64,000 bases of DNA from Adiantum capillus-veneris. Its lineage: Eukaryota > Streptophyta > Polypodiopsida > Polypodiales > Pteridaceae. This document shows positions 53,031 to 63,594 of this stretch, piece by piece (within the stretch, counting starts at the first letter, position 1; every line of letters starts with the position of its first letter). The stretch covers positions 109,034,469 to 109,098,468 of the forward strand of contig CM043951.1 of the NCBI GenBank assembly GCA_014529385.2. The letters run 5' to 3'. The translations under genes and the position numbers were made by a program. A model generated the notes under the pieces. The model searched no databases and was not told where the DNA came from. It saw only the letters and a list, made by a program, of their open reading frames with translations.

Positions 53031-54889
53031 GCTAAAGCCTTTGAGTTTCTAAAGGTAGGCACCTATCACCATGTTAATGTCTTTTGCTTTGCATTGTCAT
53101 TAACATTTGCTTTGCATTATGAAGTTAAACAGGATCGTAGGGCAACCGTTGCGCATTGTCAAAAGATTTCATTAGGTTCTCTCTCATTAGCGACGTGCAG
53201 GAATGGGGAGCATTGCCTAGCTTCTCGTCATTGTGGAAATCTATAGGAATTACACTTGACCTTCTCAAAAGAAAGCTTTTTACGGGCATTTTCTTGCTTC
53301 CCTCCTATTCAATCCTAATGTTGTTTTTAAGTGGTAATGTCTTTTTTTCAATCCTAGTCACTTTTCTATTGACAAATATTGTTTTGGTTATAGAAAATAT
53401 GAAGATGTCCATGACGATTTAAGAATTGCCAAAGGTGGAAAATTTCATTTGGGTTCTGTAAAATGCACTTTGTAGCTTTCACCTGTATAGTAACTTTGTG
53501 GTTTTGCATGTCCAATCTTGTTTTAGTGCACTTATGCGGCACCATTTAAAATACAATAATCTTTTTCAGGCAAGAAAAGGTTTGAGTTGTACATGCTCAA
53601 TGTTTATAAGGTAGAGAGAAGGAGAGTGATCATTTTAAATTTCCTTCGTATTTGTGTCAAATTGTGTATTATTTAGTGGCGCATGGAACTAGGGTTACCA
53701 TATATAGGTATGTTAGTGGTGTAGGGCTTTGCCTATTGATCCAATTGATGTTTTTTTAGGGGGAAGGGAGTGCTATAAAAGTGGCTTTTTAGTCACTGTC
53801 ACTTTGTGCTTATAGCCTCCTTTCATGCAAGCCTTCTAGTTCTCACTTGTGCTAGCCATGGAGCCTCTTGTTGCTTTCTCAAAATTCTATTATCGAATCC
53901 ATTACTTGGGTGACAAGGTCCATGATTTCTTGACAGGGATCCTAGTCTATATCATGATAGCTTGAGGGAAGTTTTTGTTACATTGAGGCATGCCTCATGA
54001 AGTACATTATGAAGCTTCCCATCCACATAGGCCGTTGGAGTCTCTATGACATGTTGTGCTTAATTCACAAGGGGAACCGACGTATCACACAACGCCTTGC
54101 TCCATTCGAAGGAGTCCTTTATGGGGCTTGATTCTTTGTCGGTCTCAAGCTAGAAGTGGATACAAACATGTAGAAGAGAGAGATTGGCACCGGCTTTCTA
54201 TCTCAACCATTCACCTCTTATTTTTTCATGTATATGCAAAATAGTGCCACTGAGGTTGAGCTACCCCACCTGAAAATTTATGACATCTTCAAGGATATGC
54301 ATGTGGCACCCATTGATGCAAGGGTTGCAACTATTGCTTGAGTACTTGAGTCGCATTGAGGGTGCAATCAAGGTAACATATCATGCCAAATCCACACCCC
54401 TTTACTGAAGGTGAAAGCTTGAATGCATAGCTTAGAGATAAAGGTTGCACACCTCTCTCATATTGGATGAGTTCATCTATTTCCCTGACCTTGAGAAGAC
54501 GTGCATGTTGTGCGTGGACCAGTGCTTGAGTTTTCGTGCGAGCAAGTTAGACTTTTCATTCGATACTTAGTCCAAGCCGATGAATGACGAGCTCTCGCTG
54601 CCTGAAAGTGTTTTAGAGACGGTGATTCTTGCGAATGCTCATGTCCATGTAGGAAGCAACAAGATGTGTCAAAAGCCAAGTTTAGGCAATGTAGAAGCAA
54701 CTTGTCTCATATCATGCCATTAACACCCCTGCCTCAAGTTCCTCTACTATGAGTCCTATTTTGGAAGATAGCTTGCACTTGATTTTTGATCAAGCCAAGC
54801 ATGGACACACATGCATGCATGATTGTACCACACATGGTAGAAAAAGGAAGCATAGAAACCCGCCGAGATGCCTTATAGACTCGATCTAA
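53031..54889. other. Single-copy spacer between inverted repeats
   Basis: This 1.86 kb separates U1' from U2. Frames at 53156-53422 and 54056-54244 are short and lack motifs. I recognise no element ends or gene here. Confidence 0.45.
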
Positions 54890-55957
54890 ACTTGTCATGA
54901 ACATAGCTAACCTACACTAATGAGAAGCTAATTTGTATACAAGGCCTTATATCCCATCCATAAGTATACAAAAAATAAATTTTCATTGAATTGGACTAAA
55001 AAATGAAGATATCATGAACCTTCATTGCTACTCTCATACAAAACCAACTATACATTGTTTAGCGAGCTACCCTATTGATCTCCCCTTCATCGTCGCTCGA
55101 ATATGGAACCAACTCTTTAGGCAATCTGCTCGGCAAAGGTATCTGCAGATAGAGAGATTAACTAATCGGAGGCGAGAGTCACTCTTCCGTCGACAAAGAG
55201 AGATGTGCTCCTGAACTCAATACACAGGTTTGAAGACACGCATGGTAGGATCATTGTCTTTATTTCATTTAACCTATTTATTTCTATCATTTGGTTCGAC
55301 ATTAAAGTTGCTTTATTTAATGAAGCTTTGTGTTTTTTTGCTTGTAGTGTCTTTCGGACGGAGGCTTGCAGACAGTGTATGTTATATATAGAGATACATA
55401 CGGGATTGTGTATTGTCTTGAGGATGTCCCAAAGGTATTACATGCATACAAATAGCTCTGGCACACGGGAGTTGGCTGACTGTCTCTATGTGTTCACTAC
55501 TATAAGAGAGAAATATTTGAATGTACTAATTTTTATTTTCTTCCAATGTTAGCTTATAATTTTTTGTATGCAGGTAGACACAACTTTGCCAGACCTAACC
55601 TTTGCAGACAGATTTGTATGTTCAGACAAGCGAAAGAAAAGACAAAAGAAGAGGTATTTTTTCACTATCTTATGTATTTTGGTTTCTGTTGGAATGGACA
55701 ATTTTTTCTCTTGCAAAATTCTTAGCTCAGACCAGTGCAGATTCTCTACAGACTCCTCTATGAAGCAAAGGTGCTTCCACCATAACGTGTGAACGAGTCT
55801 TAGTAGAAGTGTATAATGTTTATATATACACTAATTGGAGAATTCTTCGTGTAGACAGGGTAAAAAGGACTTTCTTTCTCTCAACCACTGCATGAATCAT
55901 GCATCAACTGTTTCGGTGATCTGCTCAGTGAAGATTTCTGCAGATAACAAAATAAGA

Positions 55958-56038
<81 letters not shown>
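54890..56038 (+). repeat. Inverted-repeat unit U2 (forward)
   Basis: This is the reverse complement of 51930-53030. It includes the exon-like piece 55351-55434 (after TTTGCTTGTAG, before GTATTACATG), open throughout and reading LSDGGLQTVYVIYRDTYG. A second one, 55572-55652 (after TTTTTTGTATGCAG, before GTATTTTTTC), reads FADRFVCSDKRKKRQKK. U2 ends in an (AG)n tract at 55966-56038. Confidence 0.85.
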
Positions 56039-56041
<3 letters not shown>

Positions 56042-56117
56042 TTGGTATGCGAAAAAAATCGTGCAACGACTGTTGCGATTTGCTCAACAAAGATTTCTGC
56101 AGATAACAAAATAAGGT

Positions 56118-56186
<69 letters not shown>

Positions 56187-56705
56187 TTGGTATGCATCTA
56201 ATACTTATCGAGACTACATGCAAATTAAAAATAAACTTTAGAAAAATGAGCAAACATCACATTTGCACGCCCCTCGGACTGGCGCCATGGTAGAGAGAAA
56301 GAGAGTCTTTTTGGCCTTGTCTACAAGCAAGAATTTTCCAACCACTGTACATGTACACTTCTACTAAGACTCGGTTCAGACACTGCGGTGGAAGCACCTT
56401 AGCTTCACAGAGAAGTCTGTAGAGAATTCGCATTGGTCTGAGCTAGGAATTTTGCGAGAGAAAATATGATCCATTCTAACAAAAACAAAATATACAAGAA
56501 AATTTTAAGACAAACACGTAGCCAAAATACTGGAGTTATTTAATTCTTTTTTGACTCATATGACCAAGCCGGTTATACAACAACTAAGCAGACGGGATCG
56601 ACATAGATTAAATTCTCTTTCACCACGGAAGAGACATATAAAGAGTACAATGAGCCAGACTTTTAGCCCGTCAAGATAACCAAATTTTCCTTGCGAATTA
56701 TAGAG
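56039..56705 (-). repeat. Inverted-repeat unit U2' with Copia sequence
   Basis: 56039-56510 is the reverse complement of the 3' part of unit U1 and of 56935-57400. It includes a second (AG)n tract (56118-56183). 56510-56705 is Copia-derived. The unit folds back on 56745-57400 with a spacer of about 40 bases. Confidence 0.82.
56560..56700 (-). pseudogene. Copia pol fragment (gag-pre-integrase domain), left arm
   Basis: On the minus strand LYNRLGHMSQKR is readable, the gag-pre-integrase signature of Copia elements (family form HxRLGHMS). GSLYSLYVSS precedes it in another frame. This fragment is the inverted twin of the one at 56745-56935. Confidence 0.75.
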
Positions 56706-56744
56706 GCACATGTGAGATGGCTGGCCTTGTTATCGATAATTTGC

Positions 56745-57262
56745 AAGAAAAATTTGGTTATCTTGAAAGGCTAAAAGTATGGCTCATTGTACTCTTTATA
56801 TGTCTCTTCTATGAAAAAAAACTAAATCTATGTTGCCGATCTCGTCTGCTGAGTTGTTGCATAACCGGCTTGGTCATATGAGTCAAAAAAGAATCAAACA
56901 ACTCCAACGTTTTGGCCACGTATCTATCTTAAAATCGTCTTATATATTTTGGTTTTTGTTAGAATGGATGATATTTTCTCTCGCAAAATTCTTAGCTTAC
57001 ACCAGTGCGAATTCTCTACAGACTTCTCTGTGAAGCAAAGGTGCTTCCACCACCACGTCTCCTTGAGCCTTAGTAGAAGTGTAAAATGTTTACATGTACA
57101 GTGGTTGAAATTTCTTGCTCGTAGACAAGGCCAAAAGAAAACTTTCTTTCTCTCTACCATGGTGCTAGTCCGAGGGGCATGCAAATGTGATGTTTGCTCA
57201 TTTTTCTAAAGTCTATTTTTAATTTATACGTAGTCTCGATAAGTATTAGATGCATACCAAAG

Positions 57263-57270
<8 letters not shown>
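56745..57270 (+). repeat. Inverted-repeat unit U3 (forward)
   Basis: This is the reverse complement of 56180-56705. It runs from the Copia fragment into the conserved U-unit 3' part (GAATTCTCTACAGACTTCTCTGTGAAGC, GTAGAAGTGTA) and ends at a (CT)n tract, 57266-57313. Confidence 0.82.
56824..56935 (+). pseudogene. Copia pol fragment (gag-pre-integrase domain), right arm
   Basis: The frame at 56830 reads AELLHNRLGHMSQKRIKQLQ, the Copia gag-pre-integrase motif. The match ends where unit U3 proper begins. Confidence 0.78.
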
Positions 57271-57316
<46 letters not shown>

Positions 57317-57392
57317 ACCTTATTTTGTTATCTGCATAAATATTTGTTGAGCAGATCGCAACAGTCGTTGCATGATTTTATTCGCATACCAA

Positions 57393-57452
<60 letters not shown>
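57266..57452. repeat. Two (CT)n tracts flanking an 80-base spacer
   Basis: CT runs at 57266-57313 and 57396-57452 face the two (AG)n tracts of U2 and U2' across the palindrome centre. So the microsatellites themselves are part of the inverted duplication. Confidence 0.93.
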
Positions 57453-57455
<3 letters not shown>

Positions 57456-57817
57456 ATCTTATTTTGTTATCTGCAGAAATCTTTGCTAAGGAAATCGCCG
57501 AAACAGTTGATGCATGATTCATGCAGTGGTTCAGAGAAAGAAAGTCTTTTTGACTCTGTTTACAAGCAAGAATTTTCCAATCACTGTACGTATAAACATT
57601 ATACACTTCTACTAAGGCTCGGTTCACACGTTATGGTGGAAGCACCTTTGCTTCATAGAGGAGTCTGCAAAGAATCCGCGTTGGTTTGAGCTAAGAATTT
57701 TGCGAGAGAAAAAATCGCACATTCCAACAAAAAGCAAAATACATAAGATAGTGAAAGAATACCTCTTGTCTTTTCTTTCGCTTGTCTTAACATACAAATC
57801 TCGTCTGCAAATGTTAG
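57453..57817 (-). repeat. Inverted-repeat unit U3' (reverse), first part
   Basis: This is the reverse complement of 55580-55960. It contains the reverse of the FADRF exon-like piece (57742-57815). It is cut at about 57817 by the LTR array and resumes at 61360. Confidence 0.82.
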
Positions 57818-57931
57818 GTGCAACGGAATGAATGTTTGCGCTTTGCTGAAGATGAGTGCTCCAAATTGTGTGCAAGGTTCCTTTTGTTCTTATGGAAGGT
57901 AGAGCCTTCTGTTCTTAATGAGAGAGTGCTA

Positions 57932-59056
57932 TGATCACAAACAAAGTGAATGGACACTGTGCGTGCAAGTGTATGAGACTGAGAGATAGAGAGAGAAGAG
58001 AGATACGACACCAGAGACGTTGTAAAACCCTCCTCCGAAGGCCCCACTCTCGTCGGCGAGAGTGGTCTACTTATGATTGCACAAACTAGTACAAACTGAA
58101 TACATGGGACTAATGCAAGTCTAGGCTATGTCGATGACGACGACGGGGATGATGACACCAGTCGAAAGGCTGAAATTTGCAAGTGAGTATCTGCTGTCCA
58201 AAAACGCTATGGGCTGAAATTTGCGACTAGTCCGAAAACGTTGATTTTGGGGCTGTTTCTGTAGGTCTTTGACACTAAAAATCTGCAGGTTTAGGGCTGA
58301 AAACTGAGGTTTTTCTGGGCTGAATCTGCTACTCTTCTAGGGCTGAACTTGCAAGTTATTCATTGCTGAAAACGCTGCACTGCTGTGGTTGAAAACGCTG
58401 CAAAACTGCAAACGCTATGATCTGTAAAAACCCTAGGAAAAGCTTTGCAAAAACGCTAGGTCTGAGTTCCTGCTAGCGATGATGCTTATGCAAAACGCTA
58501 GGCCTGAGCTTGCTTCTGGCGATTATCTGCTGATAAGAAAACGCTAGGGGCAAGGGTCTGATGGTTCTTCTTGCTTGGAGGGGAAAACCGCCAAGGGGTC
58601 TTGTTGAGAAGTTGCCTACTGAGCTTGGCTCCTGTTGCCTCTTCTGTCATTTAGTGCTAGCTTTGGTTTGTTTATATACAAGCTGCTCCTGTTGCCTCTT
58701 CTGCCATTTAGTGCTAGCTTTGGTTTTTTTATATACAAACTTACTCAATTTGCCCTACCTACTTTCCAACAAAAGTCTCTTAAAAATAATAAGTGAAAAA
58801 TGTCAAAAAATGTCAAAAATAGGCTAAATGCAATGGAAAATTCCCCTGAAGGATTCTGATAGGAATGCGTATGATCATGTTGTGTGCAACCAGAGGATAT
58901 GCATCTACACTAAGTGACTAGGCATGCACGGTCTACGAATAGACTCACAAAAGTGCCAGATCACTTCTAATCTAGACTGACTTGACTGACTGAACCGAAC
59001 CCTGATCATGCTGTAGCTTGTACACGGACACATAGGGTTGGATGTGTCACGTGACA
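57932..59056 (-). repeat. LTR copy a
   Basis: 1.1 kb, bounded by TGATCACAAAC and CACGTGACA. The interior is rich in GGCTGAAA and AAAACGCTAG words repeated at irregular spacing. The preceding 114 bases (57818-57931) are not found in the other copies. Confidence 0.8.
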
Positions 59057-59484
59057 TCCCCTCCTTTTCAAGGTGAGGTACTGGTACCGAACTGTATGGC
59101 GTCGAGGGAGATCGCCAATAGCATCCGGAATCCTGGAAGGGACTCTTCGCCGGCCCACTCTGATGTGTGGGTTGTGCGGTACTTGAACTTCATGAAGGTC
59201 TGCAAGGCTTGCTTCTTTGGGCCGCGCCGAAAGAGACACAAAGTCTTTTGTGGCTCCTTCAATGCTTCAACTTCGTCGAGTGTCATGCTTCTTTCTTCTT
59301 CAAGAATCTCCATGGCTGAAAATTCCTGAAACCACTTCCAAAACAAAAACATGAACATAGCTATTCCATGCAAAGTGAGTGGAAAAAATCTTGTCTTCCT
59401 CAAAGACTGTGCATGCAATGTAGATGAGCAAAGAGACGGAGTGCCAAACCGTTCACCACACACGCAAACAATGAGATTGGGCCT
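59057..59484 (-). pseudogene. Internal remnant with repeat T, copy 2
   Basis: On the minus strand a 131-codon frame (59068-59463) contains the sequence shared with 44117-44310 (FGTPSLCSSTLHAQ, MFMFLFWKW, EILEE) and runs up to the purine tract next to LTR a. In position it is the 3' end of an element's coding region, but no pol motif is visible. Confidence 0.5.
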
Positions 59485-60270
59485 GTTTTTGGTGGGTCTT
59501 TGACGCTGAAAATCTGCAAGTTTAGGGCTGAAAATTGAGGTGTCTCTAGGCTGAAAACTGATGGTCTTTCCGGGCTGAATCTGCTACCTCTTTATGGGTT
59601 GAATCTGCTACTCTTCTATTGCTGAAAATCGCTGCATTGCTGCATGTGCTGGGATCCAAAAGCGGTAGGGGAAGCTTCTGTCAAAAACGCTAGGCTGATG
59701 GTAACCAAAAACGCTAGCTCTTGTGGGATGCTGCGGGAGGATCTAATGCAAAAACGCCAATGCTGAGGATTGCTGGCGATGGTGCAGATGCTGAAAATGC
59801 TAGGTAATGGTGCTTGTTGGAAAACGCAAGAGATGGGGATCTTTGCTTGGAGGGAAACCGCCAAGGCTTAGTCTTGCTGAGAAATTGCCTGCTGAGCTTG
59901 GCTCCTGTTGCCTCTTCTGCCATTTAGTGCTAACTTTGGTTTGCTTATATATTTTTTTACCCAAATTGCCCCACCTACTTTTGTTGGAAAGTCACTTAAA
60001 TTAATAAGTGAAAAATGCCAAAAATAGGTAAAATAGGCTAAATGCACTGGAAAATTCTCTTGACTGATTCTAATGGATTCTGATGGAAATACTGATAATA
60101 ATGCTGTGTGCAACCAGAGGATATGCATCTACACTAAGTGACTGGGCATGCACGGTCTACGAATAACAAAAGCGCCAGATCACTTGCTAATCTAGACTGA
60201 CTGGACTGACTAAACCCTGTTATGCTGTAGCTTGTCCACGGACACATAGGGTTGGATGTGTCACGTGACA
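59485..60270 (-). repeat. LTR copy b (truncated)
   Basis: This matches the inner and terminal part of copies a and c (GGGTCTTTGACGCTGAAAATC onward) and ends CACGTGACA, two bases before copy c begins. Confidence 0.75.
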
Positions 60271-60272
60271 TA

Positions 60273-61359
60273 TGATCACAAACAAAATGAATGGACATTG
60301 TGCGTGCAAGTGTATGAGACTGAGAGATAGAGAGAGAAGAGAGATACGACACCAGAGACGTTGTAAAACCCTCCTCCAAAGGCCTTACTCTCGTCGGCGA
60401 GAGTGGTCTACTTATGATTGCACAAACTGGTACAAACTGAATGCATGGGACTGATGCAAGTTTAGGCTATGTCGACGATGACGACGGGGATGGTGACACC
60501 GGTCTAAAGGCTGAAATCTGCAAGTGAGTATCTGCTGTCCAAAAACACTATGAGTCCGAAAACGCTGATTCTGGGGCTGTTTCTGTAGGTCTTTAACACT
60601 GAAAATCTGCAGGTTTAGGGCTGAAAACTGAGGTTTCTTAAGGCTGAAAACAGTCTTTTCGGGTTGAATCTGCTACTCTTCTAGGGCTGAACTTGCAGGT
60701 TATTCATTGCTGAAAACGTTGCACTGTTGTGGCTGAAACCGCTACAAAATTGCAATGATGTGCAAAAACGCTAGGGAAAGCTCTACAAAAACGCTAGATA
60801 TGGGAGTTTGCAGAAAATGCTAGGTTTGAGTTCCTGCTGCTGCTGGCAATGATGCTGATGCAAAACACTAGGCCTGAGCTTGCTTCTGGCGATGATCTAC
60901 TGATGAGAAACGCTAGAGGCAAGGGTCTGATGGTGCTTCTTGCTTGGAGGGGGAAACTGCCAAGGGGTCTTGTTGAGAAGTTGCCTGCTGAGCTTGGCTC
61001 CTGTTGCCTCTTATGCCATTTAGTGCTAGCTTTGGTTTGCTTATATACAAACTTACTCAATTTGCCCTACCTACTTTCCAACAAAAGTCTCTTAAAAATA
61101 ATAAGTGAAAAATGCCAAAAATAGGTAAAATAAGCTAAATGCACTGGAAAATTCGTTGAAGGATTCTGATGGGAATGCTTATGATCATGCTGTGTGCAAC
61201 CATTGGATATGCATCTACACTAAGTGACTAGGCATGCACGGTCTACGAATAAAAAGTGCCAGATCACTTCTAATCTAGACTGACTCGACTGACTGAACCG
61301 AACCCTGATCATGTTGTAGCTTGTCCACGGACACATAGGATTGGATGTGTCACGTGACA
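60273..61359 (-). repeat. LTR copy c
   Basis: 1087 bases from TGATCACAAAC to CACGTGACA, closely similar to copy a. It follows copy b directly, with only TA between them. Confidence 0.8.
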
Positions 61360-61495
61360 ACAAAGATTAGTTCTGGCGAAGTTTGTCTACCTGCATACAA
61401 AAAATTATAAACTAGCATTGCAAGAAAATAAAACTTAGTACATTCTAATATTTGTCTCTTATAGTGAACACATCGAGGCAGCCAGCCAGCTCCCA
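61360..61495 (-). repeat. Inverted-repeat unit U3', second part
   Basis: AAAGATTAGTTCTGGCGAAG onward continues the reverse complement of unit U2 (55455-55600) after the LTR array. The match ends at CCAGCTCCCA, where Copia sequence begins. Confidence 0.82.
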
Positions 61496-61738
61496 CTTCA
61501 CGCTATCTTCCATATGAATAGATCCTTGGTAGCAGGAAGGCTCACCGTAGTCCATCACTAGCAAATAGTTTAAGCCTCGCTAAAAACGCTTAGGGGCACG
61601 AGCTACACGCGTAGATCTCCTCAGTGTCTCATTATTGGATATTGCTCTATCATGAGCACTAGCTCTCTCACGAGCAATCTTTGAAGTAATATTAGTGAAA
61701 GGTGCATCACTAGTAGTTGGAGCATTCTATATAACAGG
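61496..61738 (-). pseudogene. Copia pol fragment (linker before reverse transcriptase)
   Basis: On the minus strand RRSTRVARAPKRF, a stop, then YLLVMDYGEPSCYQ and MEDSVKW match the conserved Copia linker that precedes the reverse transcriptase (family form DxGEPxCYxEA). The reverse transcriptase itself is absent because the fragment ends at the foldback border. Confidence 0.78.
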
Positions 61739-63547
61739 AGTTGAGGCTACGTTGGTGCAACTAGTTTCTCTAAGCTAGGAAATGGTCTATGCCAGGCAGA
61801 GGCAGCAAGCAAGTGCAGTGCAGAAGGCTAGGACAGGTGCCAAGGACTTGGGCAGCCAAAGGGTAGCAGAAAAGTATGTCTAAAGCGGATTTTTAGGCCA
61901 ACGACACTCAAAGAGGGATCAGTTGGGGTAGCAGATGAAGATGTCCAAAGTGCTCTATGAGTGTCCTGAGATGTAGTGCTCGAGATGCTCTAGAATCTGG
62001 TCCAGACGGCTCATCAAACGGAGCCTTGGTGTGCAAGATACTGAAGTTTAAAGGTAGAGTGTGTAGCAAATCCTTGATGGATAGGGCAACTGGGGACAGG
62101 CAGCCCAGGCAGGTGTCAGTGGATACATGTGTAGAGCTCGAGTTGTGGAGCATGCTGGTCTTCTCGGATTGCAGATTGGAGCTCTTGTTAGCAAGTTATG
62201 GTCGATTGAAGTTTTTCCGGGGGTCAGGTCTGAGCCCACTTACCCGCATCGGAGAATGTGCCATCTGGCATATTTTTGGCCTCGCCAAGGTTCTCGAAGA
62301 TAGTATGCATCATGTGGAGCTAGCACAAATCGACAGCTCGTCAATCGAGCTCTTGGTCACCTAGATACAACAGGACGAAGTCGGGAGCTAGCGTTAATGA
62401 AGAGGTTGACTGATGTTTTCTGCCTTTTTTTGCGGCCTCGGTTAGCGAGCTCAAAAGGGTCCAAAGGTGGCGAGATTTTTATGGTCCATGACCAGCACGG
62501 CGAAGGTTTGGCACGGCTTGGCGGCTCGAGCTTCCGACCCTCGAGCAAAATATGGGGACCGGGAAAAGGAAGGCAAAAGAAGGTTTTTTTCTAAGTTAAA
62601 GTGGGGTTTTTTTTAAAACCTTGGAGGCCATCCTAAGGGGAGGCGCCCCAGCTGCTGCCACGTGGCAGAAGAGGTAGTCCCACATGGCAAGTATGAGGTC
62701 CGGATGGTGGGAGATTTAGCCTAGCCCGTGAACTCCATTGGGTATGTGTGAGAGGGTGAGAACTCTCTTGAAAGGGTGGCGATGGCGGGCTCCTGTGGAG
62801 CGCTGCATTGGCGGCCTTGGGCGCAGCGCCGATGGCGCAGAGGCGCATGGGGGACTATCGGCGGCATTTTGGCCAAGTGAGAGGTGGAGCACGGCGGCTC
62901 GCTGGTGGCGGTGACTAATGACGTGGCAAGACTGGGTCACACGCCCGCTTTTTAGAGAAGGAAGGGGAACCCATTAGCGACCTCGCTAATGCGAAGGGAG
63001 TGTCCCACGAGTGAAAGGCGGCCATGGCATAGGGGAGAGGTTCCCGAGACAGCAAAATGAGCCGGGGCAAATGCCAAGGGCAGTCCCATGTGAAATAAAG
63101 AGGGAGAGAAAGGGCCAGAAGGCCGCCAGGTGTATAAGAAGGAAACAAGGACCATTCCAAGGTCGTCTGAGCAAGGGCCAACAGAGGTGGAACCAGAGAA
63201 AGGGCAAAAGACAAAAGTGGAAGCCGAACTAAGAAGGAGGGGAGAGTGAAATAGAGAGGGAAGAGGCTGGTAAAGGGTAGGTCAAAAGAGCCGGACCAAA
63301 GGTGGCCAAGGGTCAAAGCTAGGACAAAAGAGTAGTGCAAAATGGTAGCCCCAAAGGGGTAAAAAATGAAGGAAAAGTATAAAAAATAAAACAGTACCAA
63401 GAGGCAATAGCGACCTCACTATTGCACCCCCCCCCCCCCCCCCCCCGCCACCCCACCCCACAAGTGCAAGAGAGAGAGAGAAGGAGAAAGCAAATGAAGC
63501 AAAGCGGTGCCCCCTTCCAAAAGATGCCAAATCAAGATCCAGATTGG
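61739..63547. other. No gene recognised; includes a poly-C run
   Basis: The longest plausible frame (61957-62364, plus, 135 codons) has no motif. Antisense frames over 62400-63400 come from purine-rich sequence and look spurious. A pure C run of 20 lies at 63427-63446 followed by CCACCCCACCCC. Confidence 0.45.
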
Positions 63548-63594
63548 CCAATGGAAGTGTATATTCCAAAACTAAAGGCCCCCCCTATAAAAAA
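63548..63594 (+). promoter_or_regulatory. Promoter-like CCAAT and TATA pair
   Basis: CCAAT at 63548-63552 is followed 33 bases later by CCCCTATAAAAAA (TATA core 63586-63594). The spacing fits a plant RNA polymerase II promoter or an LTR promoter. What it would drive lies beyond or is unrecognised. Confidence 0.4.

Larger units (their letters stand above)
57818..61359 (-). mobile_element. Array of three LTR copies with a short internal segment
   Basis: LTR copies end in CACGTGACA at 59056, 60270 and 61359. Two start at TGATCACAAAC (57932 and 60273). The middle one (59485-60270) lacks its first part. A 430 bp internal piece lies between the first and second, and none between the second and third. 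On the minus strand a purine tract (59057-59071) precedes the LTR start TGTCACGTGACACATCC, so the element reads leftward. The array splits the U3' arm, and CAAATGTTAGGT (57806-57817) and CAAAGATTAGTT (61361-61372) look like a diverged duplicated target. It has no full coding region. Confidence 0.75.

Noticed and set aside
54056-54244. Frame in the spacer of the inverted-repeat field as a gene
   Set aside because: It is short, unsupported by splice sites or motifs, and preceded by stops in all frames.
55835-57627. Frames with long Glu/Arg or Ser/Leu runs at 55.8-57.6 kb
   Set aside because: They again follow AG/CT tracts within the inverted repeats; no coding signal on either side is continuous across them.
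62915-63400. 161-codon hydrophobic frame that looks like a membrane protein
   Set aside because: It is the complement of purine-rich sequence; no start context, homologous motif or neighbouring gene supports it.
63427-63446. Poly-C run as a functional site
   Set aside because: A homopolymer of this length is a common slippage product and may also be a sequencing or assembly weakness.
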